Positions 1 to 8,858 are shown, numbered from the stretch's first letter. The stretch is DNA of 64,000 nucleotides from Natronococcus sp. AD-5 (GCF_030734285.1 NZ_CP132295.1:248001-312000), one strand, 5' to 3'. Numbers and translations: made by a program. The notes: generated by a model not told the origin, from the sequence alone.

Positions 1-997
1 TGAATATGGTATAGTGTGATGTTGTGTTATATATCCAAGGATAACTCGCGGTTCAACCCATTCACAAACGTATGATTTGGCAGCCCAACTCACATTGTGA
101 CCGTTAAAGGGCCGTTTTACAATCGATCGCATCCCTTCTCGTAGATCCAGCTATTCAGACCCAAGCGTCAATTCAGACCAGACGGTAATAGCTGCAAAAT
201 AGAATATCATTCACTATATCCATATATTTCGTCCGATTAATAGAGAATCATAGGTTTAAATAGATAATCCACCGCAGATACGCCCCGGTATTGAGGAGAT
301 TAAAAGCTAATAGTCTTGCAATTTTAGGGAAAGATTAGCCGCGATTTTATGTGATAAAATTAATAGTGAATTCGATTCGTAATTGCGTCGTAGTGGGGCA
401 CTCTGGTAGCCTCATGAACCTTGCTCTAGACTAGTTTGCATTCTAGCGAGTACCCGCTGATTGGGCCAACGAACACTCTGACCAACACGACGATACGATC
501 TGCTCGTTTCTCGACCTCTACTGACTAAACCCACTCCCAATCCAACTGCCAACACGATTGAGCGCTACCAATATTCGGAATAACTGCCTATTTATTACAT
601 TCGTGCAACTGTAAGACACTTAAATATCCTCAATAAAGAGGCTGCCTGGGGCGGGTCCGTGCGTTGCGGTACTTCCGATCCAGACGCGATTCTATCGGTT
701 CCGAGGAAACAGAATTAGACGTCGCTTGTAACACTGGAGAACGTACAGCTACAATCCTTCTCTCGGCCATACAATTCGAATGGGGACGAGATGATGACAG
801 TACATAGCTCTATTGGCCAACACCATGTGTTCCGCATCGTAAAACTCGGACTGACTTCCCGTCGGACTGTCAAACTCCGTATTCCACCTTTTAGCAGGGC
901 ATACACCGCAAATTACGGGAGAAATAAGGACCTCAGAGATACAACAGCATTGATTACGCTGGAATCCCACGACTTCAGCCGTGTGGAGGACGTCAAA

Positions 998-1038
998 AGA
1001 CACCGAAATAGCCAGGTCATTATCGCAATAATTATTAT
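998..1038 (+). repeat. Copy of the ATPase promoter repeat
   Basis: This segment matches 15818-15858 with a few substitutions. The other copy sits directly in front of the DUF234 ATPase gene at 15866. Here no ATPase gene follows, so this looks like a stranded promoter fragment. Confidence 0.65.
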
Positions 1039-1160
1039 AGCTCTGTTGAAACGCTTGCCAGATGACAAGATATGCATGTTGCATACAGAGGGAACATTCT
1101 ATAGACCATAAAGCCCAGAATTTTCATCGTCCACAATCTTGATCGAACACCCTAGCGATC

Positions 1161-1251
1161 AGTACAGGTCAAGCAGGTAACGGAGAAGCAATCGATCTTA
1201 CTGATAGCTGTCAAGAACTGCGTGCTGAATAGAAAGGGTGTATTCAGCATG
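1161..1251 (+). repeat. Dispersed ~90-bp repeat, copy A
   Basis: It aligns over its full length with 3401-3490 (copy B) and 32737-32826 (copy C). A shorter match to its right end lies at 34483-34527 (copy D), with partial matches near 13590 and, inverted, near 15583. Shared blocks include AGGTCAAG, AGGTAA, TAGCTGTCAA and GTATTCAGCATG. It is probably the end of a lost insertion sequence or a small non-autonomous element. The element family was not identified. Confidence 0.7.
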
Positions 1252-1372
1252 GAGATATCGTTTTATTCGCGTTTGGTCAGGCGGATAGTACACGCCTGCG
1301 CATCGATCGATACTCGTAGTGGCCGATCCTCTAGTGAAGCGCGGACAAGACAGACATGATGCTCTCTGGAGA

Positions 1373-1780
1373 TTAACTGACAACGAGTTCGGCGTTCAGC
1401 TGATGGTCGAGGAACGCCTCCAGATTAACGCCAACACCGAGATGATCGGCCAGCAACTGGTGCCATCGAGCTCGCATCGATTGGCCGATAACGACGTAGT
1501 CGGCGTCCTGTTCAGCGGCCTCTTTGAGGATCGCTTTTTCGAGCAGGTACGCATCTCGGACGTGGCAACTCGCGTCTGGAGGGGTGTCGACCTTCTCCTC
1601 GACAGTGCGACGGAGCTGCGTTCGATCGATGTCCTCACCTTTGTGCAACACGTTCACGTGCAGGATATACAGGTGGGTGTCATCGAGTTCGTCGGCGAGG
1701 TCGATGGCGTGGGCTATCGTCTGCACGCTCGCTTCTTGCGGTGGATACCGAATCGGCACCAACAGCGTGGTCCGGTTCAC
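1373..1780 (-). CDS. Universal stress protein (UspA) family protein
   Basis: The roughly 135-residue product has the haloarchaeal Usp pattern. It opens with a first beta strand reading TTLLVPIRYPP, has a central segment LYILHVNVLH, and continues with DADYVVIGQS before a C-terminal helix. Usp proteins are cytoplasmic and often bind nucleotides; the target of this one is unknown. The open frame extends to an ATG at 1861, but the family normally begins just before the first beta strand, so I favour the GTG at 1780. The gene stands alone with no operon partner. The frame is intact, which is unusual for this decayed stretch. Confidence 0.75.
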   Translation of the reverse strand: MNRTTLLVPIRYPPQEASVQTIAHAIDLADELDDTHLYILHVNVLHKGEDIDRTQLRRTVEEKVDTPPDASCHVRDAYLLEKAILKEAAEQDADYVVIGQSMRARWHQLLADHLGVGVNLEAFLDHQLNAELVVS

Positions 1781-2711
1781 AGTATTACTACGGTTAGCCA
1801 GTATATGAACCCAGTATCCGCTGAGCGGGTAACTCTGCTGGAGGTGGCTGTATAGTTCCATTTGACGATTGGTATTGGTTGATCACTAATTCATCAAATT
1901 GGACGTAAGTGACTGCCACATTCGCGCTGTGTATCCAGCACGGTTCTATCAACATCCCTATTATCTGACGGAAGTAATCGCGTTAAGTTCGCATCCCTAC
2001 GTAACAGCTCTCTCAGTCAAAACACATTCAGATGATATGCTTTCGATAAAGTTCTGGAGTTTTACTAATTAAGGTCTTTCGGGATCTTGGTAGTAAATCC
2101 GATGAATGAGTTACAAAACCGCATGTTGGGCAACACGTATGTGCGTCACATATCGAGGAAACGCGCAGTCACAGTGCACCTTGCGGTGCAAATGAAACCG
2201 CGATATGGAGCATAAAAACTATAGTTTAACTGTCTTGTATAAATAAGACAATAATAAATATATTTTTATATTCATCTGTTATTAGATGAAGAATAGAAAG
2301 ATAAGAATCGACTGCTTCTATATCGCTGTCATTGAGTGATATACTGAACAAGTAAATCAGTACTAGTACCATATATAAGAATGTCAATATATGGGTATAA
2401 AAAGTGAATATAAGGTACTAACTTACAGCGAGGATAGATCACCTACTGATAATAGTGGGGAGATAAACAAAAAACGCTTCTGAAACGGTGAAACACAGTG
2501 ACTCTGAAGCGGAGTGACCACTGTCTGGCATTCTGGCACCGGTCATGTTATCCTATTTGTGACAATTCAGTGATTTGTCTCGAAACTATTCTTCGGGTTC
2601 AAATGGGATCCCGTGATAGAGCATAGCCGGGTAACGTGCCAACATCAAGAGACGAAGCTGACCGCACTCAGCTACAGCGATTACGATACCGGTGCGTGCC
2701 CACAAGAAACT
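1781..2711. other. AT-rich intergenic stretch
   Basis: No gene is visible. A block at about 1936-2003 resembles 4190-4255 (shared pattern around ATCTGA..GAAG.A.TCGCGTTA), so part of it is a dispersed repeat. The remainder, especially 2200-2460, is very AT-rich and full of stops in every frame. Confidence 0.55.
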
Positions 2712-3131
2712 ATGAAGCGTGTACTTACGATAACACTGACTGTCGCACTGCTCGGCAGCCTCATGCTCATGGGGTTCGCAGGATCAGCCGCGGCACAAAA
2801 TGTCGACATTAACATCGGCACTGGTGATACTGGCGACGTGGACCAGGATGCGGAACAGAACGCCGAGATAAACCAGCAAAATAACAACGCTCAGGTCGGT
2901 ATTGCCGACGCGACCGCGGTTGGTGCTGACGGTGCTCACGACAAGAAGCACAAGTCCGGCGGCAGTAACGGAGGTGCGGCCGCTGCCGCTTCGGTGGACC
3001 AGGTTCAGGTAGTTGGACAGGAGAACGATGCCGAGATCGAGCAGGAAATCGAGCAGGAAGGCGAATCCGGTGACAGTGAGATCAACGTCGAGATCCTATT
3101 AGATTTCCTCGGTAACAACTTGCCTGCATGA
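2712..3131 (+). CDS. Small secreted Q/N-rich acidic protein
   Basis: The 139-residue product starts with a clear Sec-type signal peptide: MKR, then a hydrophobic stretch ending in GFAGSAAAQ with likely cleavage after AAA. The mature part is acidic and rich in Q, N, D and E. A motif recurs as EQNAEINQQN near the start and ENDAEIEQEIEQ near the end, with an Ala/Gly/His linker between. This low-complexity Q/N layout resembles curlin-like or other aggregating surface proteins, but that is inference from composition only. An upstream in-frame start at 2613 would hide the signal peptide, so the ATG at 2712 is preferred. It is a monocistronic gene in a gene-poor area. I do not recognise a named family. 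Confidence 0.7.
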   Translation: MKRVLTITLTVALLGSLMLMGFAGSAAAQNVDINIGTGDTGDVDQDAEQNAEINQQNNNAQVGIADATAVGADGAHDKKHKSGGSNGGAAAAASVDQVQVVGQENDAEIEQEIEQEGESGDSEINVEILLDFLGNNLPA

Positions 3132-3224
3132 AGAATAGCTGTATGGGTATAACTTCCACTAATAATCATTGTTGATATACCCCTCCCCACAGGGAGTCAG
3201 AAATCACTATTTTTGGCAGTTGAG

Positions 3225-3326
3225 CCGACTAATCACCACGATTTCGAAACTAACTCTCAGGGCTTCCGTCATTCGCACTGTGACCGGTTGCCCCAACTAA
3301 CCGCCACGGTTTTCGAAACGAACTCT
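3225..3326 (+). repeat. Imperfect tandem-type direct repeat
   Basis: A unit of about 33 bp at 3225-3257 recurs at 3293-3326 with substitutions and one insertion. Both contain AACTAA or ACTAA, then CCACG, then TTTCGAAAC and AACTCT. The two units are separated by about 35 bp. It lies downstream of the small secreted protein gene, and its role is unknown. Confidence 0.6.
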
Positions 3327-3400
3327 TGAGTAGTACTCCATCCGGTAGCAGTGGATAGTAGCACGATTTCTTTATCCAGAGACTCTCGTGAAACGACCAT

Positions 3401-3490
3401 TACGAGCAGGTCAAGTAGGTAATGAAGTGGCGATCGATCTCACCGATAGCTGTCAAGAATGGCGTACTGCATATAGAGGATGAATTCAGT
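3401..3490 (+). repeat. Dispersed ~90-bp repeat, copy B
   Basis: This is the most diverged full-length copy of the repeat at 1161-1251. It keeps AGCAGGTCAAGTAGGTAA, GATCGATCT and GATAGCTGTCAAGAA, and ends in ATTCAGT. It is followed by unrelated sequence up to the gene at 3568. Confidence 0.65.
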
Positions 3491-3567
3491 AAACCCGCTT
3501 CGCTCGGTTTAAGAGGGTTACGCTGAATGCGCCGTTCAATAGACGCGCGTACTGATTGTATAGCCCT

Positions 3568-4032
3568 TCAATCGTTTAGAGTGATTGGGCGCCCTTCTTC
3601 GTCAAATCGCAACGCTCCCCAATGGGACGTTAGCTTCCACTTACCGTCAACGAGGGAGTAGATTTTGGCGGTCCGTCCTTTCCAGCGAAAGTCCTCACCC
3701 GTCTCCTGGTGACGCCACAGGGTATTTATATCGACGACGGCGAGACCACCGTCGCCTTCGTCGCTCAGGTCGGTTCGGAGCGTCGTTCGCCGGTTACGAA
3801 CCAATTCGTGGGTATCGAAAAGCGTCTGCCACTCCGCTCGCCAGCGATCGCGGTCGAACCGGCCGAACTCGAGTTCCCACGTTTTCGGATCGTGGTCATA
3901 ACCGGTCGGCGGCCACGCCCACACCATATCAGGGTGAAACAAGTCGAGTAACGCTTCGACGTCCTGAATGTTCCACGCTTCCGTCTCTCGGTCTACCATC
4001 TCCTGAATAGGATCGTACGACTGCCTGTCCAT
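3568..4032 (-). CDS. SnoaL-like / NTF2-fold domain protein
   Basis: The roughly 154-residue product fits the SnoaL/DUF4440 cone-shaped NTF2 fold. A helical N-terminus (EMVDRETEAWNIQDVEALLDLF) leads into HPDMVWAWPP. After it comes a beta-rich half with AVVDINTLWRHQ, then DFRWKGRTAKIYSLVDGKWK and WKLTSHWGALRF. Such proteins are small cytoplasmic hydrolases or isomerases, or orphan ligand-binding proteins, and the substrate here cannot be told. The ATG at 4032 is preferred because the extra 19 upstream residues are not family-like. There is no operon partner. It is intact despite decayed surroundings. Confidence 0.75.
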   Translation of the reverse strand: MDRQSYDPIQEMVDRETEAWNIQDVEALLDLFHPDMVWAWPPTGYDHDPKTWELEFGRFDRDRWRAEWQTLFDTHELVRNRRTTLRTDLSDEGDGGLAVVDINTLWRHQETGEDFRWKGRTAKIYSLVDGKWKLTSHWGALRFDEEGRPITLND

Positions 4033-4630
4033 ACCCCCTCGATGACTCGGAGAAATAAAGGGATGTGGAGATGAGATGACAACTAGCACAGTTTCGCTTC
4101 AGACGGACCGGTATCCGTCTCTCGTACGCTGAGCGATCCGACCTACTTGTTATTGAGAGATCGTCCACGCTACGGTCACGCCCTCTATTCAGTACGGCGT
4201 TACCAACATTATCAGTATCTGATAGAAGGAGTCGCGTTACGTTTGCACACCTATGTACCGGCTGGTTCACTGGAATGTGGATGAGATCAACCTTTGGAAA
4301 TAATTCTATGATACTCTCGTAGTTCAGCTACGTATCAGTCCTAAGTTCTGCATTGTGGGGAGATTCCAGCCGTACGTGACTGCTGCTAACCGCGTCCCAA
4401 CGGTCACTACTGCACACACTACGGCAGCGGTGCTCCCAGTAGCTCCCGTCCGGTCGGCTTCATCTACATCATTTTAGGCGGCGATCAGCTGTAAACCGAA
4501 AACACGCTGCCGCCGGTCGCGCTCGTTCTGTCCCGGGTCGCCAGTCCCCAGATATTCCTTGTTCAACTATACTTCAACCACTACGATGTCCATCGTAACA
4601 TCCTTTGATGTGTGATGCCGACCACCATGT
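4033..4630. other. Intergenic stretch upstream of the copper locus
   Basis: No gene is visible. The block 4190-4255 resembles 1936-2003. The right end contains the copper-chaperone promoter and the palindrome at 4582-4597. Confidence 0.5.
4582..4597. promoter_or_regulatory. Candidate operator palindrome before the copper chaperone gene
   Basis: A perfect 7-bp inverted repeat, TACGATG-TC-CATCGTA, lies 33 bp upstream of the ATG at 4631. It sits just downstream of a TATA-like stretch (CAACTATACTTC, about 4563-4574). That position overlaps the expected transcription start, which suits a repressor. The ArsR-type regulator at 7242 is the obvious candidate, but the same palindrome was not seen in the 7108-7241 promoter region. 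Confidence 0.5.
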
Positions 4631-4837
4631 ATGGAACGCAGGACAATCTCCGTCACCGGCATGTCGTGCAACGGCTGCGAGCAAAACGTCGAGAGCGCCC
4701 TCCAGAACATCGAGGGCGTCACTCGGGTCGAGGCCGACCGCGGGGGCGACACCGTCGAAATCGTCACCGAGGATGACGTCGCGGACGACGACATCGAAGC
4801 CGCCATCGAAAACGCGGGCTACGACGTGGCGACCTAA
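4631..4837 (+). CDS. copZ: Heavy-metal-associated domain protein (CopZ-like copper chaperone)
   Basis: This 68-residue protein is a single HMA domain with the metal-binding loop GMSCNGCEQNV (CxxC) near residues 10-20. The expected beta-alpha-beta-beta-alpha-beta pattern follows, ending in ENAGYDV. Proteins of this type carry Cu(I) in the cytoplasm and deliver it to a P1B-type ATPase. The gene converges on the P-type ATPase gene, and their stop codons overlap by a few bases, so the pair sit tail to tail rather than in one operon. A palindrome in its promoter suggests separate metal-dependent control. Length and motif match the family well. Confidence 0.9.
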   Translation: MERRTISVTGMSCNGCEQNVESALQNIEGVTRVEADRGGDTVEIVTEDDVADDDIEAAIENAGYDVAT

Positions 4838-7107
4838 TCGGCGGTCGCTCCTTCTTCAATCACTCCACTCACGTCGCCGTCTTCGACGGTGAAGTCGGTG
4901 TTGACGCCTTCACCGGAGAGGAGCCGGCCCGCGAAGCTGTTGGCCAGCACCGCCGACACCGACAGTACCATCGCGATCATCGCCCAGATCGGGTGGACGA
5001 GGCCGGTCGTTGCGGCGGCGACGCCGACGCCGTTGAACGAGAACGCGGCAATGAGGTTCTGTCGGGTCTTGCGGTAGCTCTCCCGTCCGATTTCGTAAGC
5101 GTCCATCACGCCGCCGATTCGCTCACCCATCAGCACGATGTCGGCCGACTCGATGGCGATATCCGTCCCCGCGCCGATGGCGATGCCGATGTCGGCCTGC
5201 GTCAGCGCGGGCGCGTCGTTGATGCCGTCGCCGACCATCGCTACACGGTGGCCCGCGTCCTGCGATCGGCCGATCTCCTCGCGCTTCTCGTCCGGGAGCA
5301 CGTTCGCCATCACCCGGTTGATGCCCACCTCGTCGGCGACCGAGTGGGCCGTCCGCTCGTTGTCACCCGTGATCATCACGGGCGTGATGTCGACGGTTTT
5401 CATCCGCTGAATGGTTTCGACGGCATCGTCTTTGATCCCGTCGCCGATGCCGATCAGGCCAATCAACTCGCCGTCACGAGCAACGGCGGACACAGTGAGG
5501 CCACGGTTCTGGAGTTGTTCGACCTCGGCGTCCGCGTTCGAGAGGTCGACGCTCTCGTTGGCGAGCCAACCGGGCTTCCCAACGAGTACGTCGTCGCCGT
5601 CTATGGCCGCGCGGACGCCCTTGCCGGTCACCGAGTCGAATGCCTCGGGATCGGCGTAATCGATGCCGCGGCCGTCGGCATGGTCGAGGATGGCGTCGGC
5701 CAGCGGGTGCTCGGAGAAGGCTTCCGCGCTCGCCGCCGTTGCCAGCATCTCAGACTCGGTGCCGTTGAGGGCGACGACGTCGCTAACCGCCGGTTCGCCG
5801 ACGGTGATCGTCCCGGTCTTGTCGAGGACGATGCGATCGACGTCGGGGAAGAGCTGGAAGGCGTCACCGCTACGCATCAGGATGCCGCGGTTGGCGGCCT
5901 TTCCGCCGCCCCGGATCAGCGCGAGCGGCGTTGCCATCCCGAGCGCACAGGGGTATCCGAGGACGAGGACGGCCAGTGCCGCGAACGCGCCACGCTGGAT
6001 GTCGGGGTCTGCGCCCCACGCGAGCGGCGCGACCAGCCAGAAGCCGAACGACAGCGCGGCGATGGTGAGGACGCCGGGGACGAAGTACCGGAGCACGCGG
6101 TCAGCAAGCTGGATGATTCCGGGCTTCATCGCGCGGGCTTCCTCGATCTCGCGTGCGACCTGATTCAGGAACGCGTCCTCGCCGGTCGCGGTCACCTCGA
6201 CGAGGAGCGTGCCGGTCTCGTTGACGCTGCCGCCGATCACTTCGTCGCCTTCCGCCTTCTCTTTCGGGATCGACTCCCCGGTGGCGATGGATTCGTCGAC
6301 CGTGGACTCGCCATCGACGATCTCGCCATCGATGGGGATGTTTTCTCCGGGTTTGACCCGCACGCAGTCGCCGACCTCGAGATCGACGACTGGCACTTCC
6401 TCCACGCCATCGTCGGTGACCCGGCGTGCGGTGTCAGGCTGGAGGTCGAGCAGATTCTGCACGGCCTGGGAGGCCCGCGTGCGCACGAGGAGGCTGGTGT
6501 ACTCCGAGAGGATGTGGTACGTGGTGATGAACACGGAGACGGCGAAGAAGTGGACGGTCGGGAAGTTCGGGAAGACAAGCAGGCCGAGGAACCCGCCCAG
6601 CAAGCCGGCGAACGCTCCCGCCTCTAGCAATACGTGCTGGTTGAAGATGCCGCGGCGGAGGCTCTGGTAGGCCTTCTTCTTGATGTAGCGTCCGGGACCG
6701 AACATCGTACCCAGCGCGAACGCGAGCGTCGCGAGATCCATCGCCAGCGATTCAGACTCGAAGCGGCCCATCGCGAAGATCATCCAGCCCATCAACGCGG
6801 CGACGACGATGGACGCGCTCCCGGCGAGGAGAAGCCGGCGTTTTCCCTCCGCGAGTTCAGCCTGTTGCTCCTCGTATCGCTTCTCCTTGTCCGGGTCGCG
6901 GATCGTGTAGCCCAGGTCGCGAAGGGTGTCCTTCACCTCGACCTCGCCGGTCCGATCGTCGTCGTACTGGATGAGCATCTCCTCGTGGGCAAGGTTCACG
7001 TCCACGTCCTCGACGCCTGCGGTGCGCTTGTATGCCTTTTCGATGCTCTCCGCGCAGAACGAGCAGGCCATCCCGCCGACGTTGAACTGTTTCTGTGTCG
7101 TCCCCAT
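4834..7107 (-). CDS. copA: Heavy-metal-translocating P1B-type ATPase (copper exporter type)
   Basis: The 757-residue protein has an N-terminal HMA domain (GGMACSFCAESI, residues 10-21), then about eight membrane helices. The actuator loop contains ATGES near 275, the phosphorylation site DKTGT is near 428, a SEHPLA motif follows, and the hinge GDGINDAPAL is near 625. It would pump soft metal ions, most likely Cu(I), out of the cell at the cost of ATP. The intramembrane metal site reads GYPCALG near 383, so the first Cys of the usual CPC motif is Tyr. The last membrane segments (FSFNGVGV and MVLSVSAVLANS) resemble copper ATPases with small changes. The gene is divergent from the ArsR-type regulator at 7242 and convergent with the chaperone gene. 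Copper specificity is inferred; the altered site leaves some doubt. Confidence 0.88.
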   Translation of the reverse strand: MGTTQKQFNVGGMACSFCAESIEKAYKRTAGVEDVDVNLAHEEMLIQYDDDRTGEVEVKDTLRDLGYTIRDPDKEKRYEEQQAELAEGKRRLLLAGSASIVVAALMGWMIFAMGRFESESLAMDLATLAFALGTMFGPGRYIKKKAYQSLRRGIFNQHVLLEAGAFAGLLGGFLGLLVFPNFPTVHFFAVSVFITTYHILSEYTSLLVRTRASQAVQNLLDLQPDTARRVTDDGVEEVPVVDLEVGDCVRVKPGENIPIDGEIVDGESTVDESIATGESIPKEKAEGDEVIGGSVNETGTLLVEVTATGEDAFLNQVAREIEEARAMKPGIIQLADRVLRYFVPGVLTIAALSFGFWLVAPLAWGADPDIQRGAFAALAVLVLGYPCALGMATPLALIRGGGKAANRGILMRSGDAFQLFPDVDRIVLDKTGTITVGEPAVSDVVALNGTESEMLATAASAEAFSEHPLADAILDHADGRGIDYADPEAFDSVTGKGVRAAIDGDDVLVGKPGWLANESVDLSNADAEVEQLQNRGLTVSAVARDGELIGLIGIGDGIKDDAVETIQRMKTVDITPVMITGDNERTAHSVADEVGINRVMANVLPDEKREEIGRSQDAGHRVAMVGDGINDAPALTQADIGIAIGAGTDIAIESADIVLMGERIGGVMDAYEIGRESYRKTRQNLIAAFSFNGVGVAAATTGLVHPIWAMIAMVLSVSAVLANSFAGRLLSGEGVNTDFTVEDGDVSGVIEEGATAD

Positions 7108-7241
7108 CCCGGTGTATCCTTATCGCTAAACGCCCATAACCCCTATGACAGATATTGTAGCGGTATCTATGATTTCATACCAGAGTTGGCTGCGTGGCGT
7201 TACTCTTACCGTCGTTGTGCTCCTAACCGAGAGGTAAGGAA

Positions 7242-7784
7242 ATGGCCCTGCTCGAATCCGACGTGCCGATCCGCGAGGTCGTCACCACCGACCCAGAAAA
7301 GGCGAAGGCCCTCGAAAACGACGTCCGTACGAAGATTCTCGACATGCTCGCCGAGGAGGAGATGACGATCGAGGAAATTCACGAGGAACTCCGGCGGCGC
7401 GGCGAAGAGAAGGCCGAGACGACGGTGCGCCATCATGTGAACCTCCTGCAGGACGCCGAAATGGTGGAAATAGCCCGTCTCGAGGAGGCTGGCGGTGGGA
7501 CGCGGAAGTATTACAAGTCGAACACGCGCGTGTTCTCGTACGACCTGCCGGAGGACAGCGACGCGGCCCTTGCTGAGGTGCAAGCGACTACGACCGGCGA
7601 ACTGTCCGGCCTTGTCGAGACGATGTACGCAGGACATGGCGACGGAATCGAGGCGGTCGCTCGAGAGATGAAACCCTGTGAATACTGCGGGACCCAGCAC
7701 TACGAGGAGTTCATCCTCCGAGAGCTTCTCAACCGCGCCCTCATCGAATTGGGTGAATCCGGAGAGTTGGAGGATCTTCGCTGA
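7242..7784 (+). CDS. ArsR-type winged-helix metal-sensing regulator
   Basis: The 180-residue protein has a winged helix at about residues 25-95 (NDVRTKILDMLAEEEMTIEE, then TTVRHHVNLLQDAEMV and a wing with GGGTRKYYKS). Its C-terminal domain holds KPCEYCGTQHYEEF near residues 143-156, a CxxC plus His/Glu set suited to metal binding. Regulators of this build in archaea control copper ATPases and chaperones. Its position, divergent from the P-type ATPase and 134 bp away, supports that role. GAGAGGTAAGG just before the ATG may act as a ribosome binding site. The frame is intact and full length. The metal and the operator are inferred. Confidence 0.82.
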   Translation: MALLESDVPIREVVTTDPEKAKALENDVRTKILDMLAEEEMTIEEIHEELRRRGEEKAETTVRHHVNLLQDAEMVEIARLEEAGGGTRKYYKSNTRVFSYDLPEDSDAALAEVQATTTGELSGLVETMYAGHGDGIEAVAREMKPCEYCGTQHYEEFILRELLNRALIELGESGELEDLR

Positions 7785-7880
7785 CCGGGAGATGCACGGC
7801 TGATTCCGCTCAGCTAATGTGGCAGCTTGAACGAGGGCATCTCTCCATCGTCGGCACAGTCTGGACAGAGTGGTGAGGAG
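7785..7880. other. Intergenic remnant downstream of the regulator
   Basis: On the minus strand a short open stretch reads SPLCPDCADDGEMPSFKLPH before a stop at 7814-7816. The CPDC motif suggests the tail of a zinc-binding protein cut off by the TnpB remnant next to it. I do not recognise the parent gene. Confidence 0.3.
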
Positions 7881-8034
7881 GATTCGACCTCTCGAAGTCG
7901 TCGTAGCGCCACGCTCACTCGCTGGTGCGGTTGGCGCAGTGCAGGGATTGGTCTTTCGTTTGATGGAGATTGCCACGACGCTCTTCGGGTACGTCGAGTT
8001 TAATTGGCGCGGTGCGTCGTGGCGCGTCGTCCAT
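7881..8034 (-). pseudogene. N-terminal fragment of TnpB (IS200/IS605 family)
   Basis: The minus-strand frame reads TAPIKLDVPEERRGNLHQTK and then LHCANRTSE, a stop, and AWRYDDFE. This matches the start of haloarchaeal TnpB-type proteins, whose N-terminus has the pattern TVPIKLDV..., ANRTSEWAWRYDD. The in-frame TGA at 7915-7917 falls where a Trp codon (TGG) is expected. Only about 45 codons remain, and the body of the gene is gone. The hairpin at 8139-8161 lies just upstream, as expected for the element's left end. TnpB proteins are RNA-guided endonucleases tied to IS605 elements; this copy cannot be functional. Confidence 0.65.
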
Positions 8035-8138
8035 CTCTGGTTCACATTTCCTCCTATTTTCTGATAGATTTGATGTGTGTCGTTGGGGAGTCGGCCTTGC
8101 TATCAAACAGAGTTTGTCGAATCGAGTGTCGGCTTCCT

Positions 8139-8161
8139 CCACGGGGCTTCAAGCCCCGTGG
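8139..8161. repeat. IS200/IS605-type terminal hairpin
   Basis: A perfect 11-bp stem (CCACGGGGCTT / AAGCCCCGTGG) around one central base lies between the TnpB fragment and the truncated gene at 8364. Subterminal palindromes mark the ends of IS200/IS605 elements and of the haloarchaeal PATE elements derived from them. It marks the insertion point that cut the neighbouring gene. Confidence 0.6.
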
Positions 8162-8163
8162 CA

Positions 8164-8364
8164 TCCGCCTCGTAATTCTGTGAACTGCGCGACCGCGGGC
8201 AGTGACTCGTCGGTTCCATCGAACCAGATAGCCAAGCCACCTTCCGTTTCCTCATATCCGACATAGTGTGAGATGAGACGCGAACGGACGTCCTTACTCC
8301 GTTTTCGTTCCTGTTCTTCGGTCAGTGTACACGCCGCCTCTCGTGACGAGTCGTTCTGACTCAT
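8164..8364 (-). pseudogene. Small acidic protein truncated by an IS-type element
   Basis: About 65 codons remain: an N-terminal start MSQNDSSREAACTLTEEQE, a middle RSRLISHYVGYEETEGGLAI and WFDGTDESLPAVAQFTEL. The frame then runs straight into the IS-type hairpin and stops. I recall longer haloarchaeal proteins that continue past the AQF segment, so this is probably the N-terminal half of such a gene. Its function is unknown. Its promoter is shared head to head with the remnant at 8444, the same arrangement as the MerB-like gene and HxlR gene next door. Confidence 0.55.
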
Positions 8365-8394
8365 AGTACACTATTACTTTGAATTCTGGAATGT

Positions 8395-8475
8395 TTATAC
8401 TGTTAAGACCAAAGTATCGAACCAAGCGCCGTGGGTGAAAGCTATGGCAGAAACATCCGATACACCGATGAACAT
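8395..8475 (+). pseudogene. Stub of a duplicated HxlR-type regulator and its promoter
   Basis: The segment 8395-8453 aligns with 9541-9602, the promoter and start of the intact HxlR gene. Both end in GTGAAAGCTATGGCAGAAAC. The stub starts at the ATG at 8444 and encodes MAETSDTPMN against MAETPDTLPE in the intact gene. After about ten codons the similarity ends and the DoxX-like fragment begins on the other strand. A regulator plus divergent partner was therefore duplicated and the copy mostly deleted. Confidence 0.65.
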
Positions 8476-8495
8476 CCGATACCGATGCTCGGATA

Positions 8496-8850
8496 TTAGA
8501 TGGGAAAGACGCAGCGATGGGTGAGTAGGCCCATGGTGAGGGCGAAGATGACACCCGGAACGGCGGTTTTCGACAGTGGGTTACTGATGCGAACGTGAGT
8601 CACCACTGCTCCAGCCATGTCCCCACCGAGGAGAAGCCCGCCCGCTAACGATAGTTCCGGTCGCCACAGCAGTCCAACCAGAAGACCGATCCCGGCTCCG
8701 ATCTCAAGTAGGCCGGTCAGAACTCGGAACCACTGTGGGTACCCATACCGCTGGAATTCTTCGATCTGTTCGTCCTGATGGGAGACTTTCGCGTCCCCGC
8801 TCTCAATTCGATAAGGCCGAGGACGGTTTGCGAACCGAGAACCGGATGTT
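8496..8850 (-). pseudogene. DoxX-like membrane protein, N-terminally truncated
   Basis: The minus-strand frame reads EFQRYGYPQWFRVLTGLLEI, then GAGIGLLVGLLWRPELSLAG, GGDMAGAVVTHVRI, and a last hydrophobic segment ending TMGLLTHRCVFPI. This is the C-terminal two thirds of a DoxX-family four-helix membrane protein. No start codon is visible. The frame runs back into the stop codon of the MerB-like gene at 8859 without the expected first helix. DoxX proteins are small membrane proteins linked to thiol stress and are common beside HxlR regulators in haloarchaea. Loss of the first helix makes function unlikely. Confidence 0.7.
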
Positions 8851-8858
8851 CGCGAGGC

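Larger units (their letters stand above)
1..1372. other. Gene-poor AT-rich stretch
   Basis: No convincing coding region is visible. All frames are broken by frequent stops. Two overlapping opposite-strand ORFs of about 110 codons lie at 749-1111, but neither resembles a family I know and each looks like the other's shadow. The stretch carries two dispersed repeats that are listed separately (998-1038 and 1161-1251). Confidence 0.6.

Noticed and set aside
749-1111. Overlapping ORFs of 106 and 111 codons on both strands
   Set aside because: Neither has a recognisable domain, promoter or neighbour support, and the frames contain the dispersed promoter repeat.
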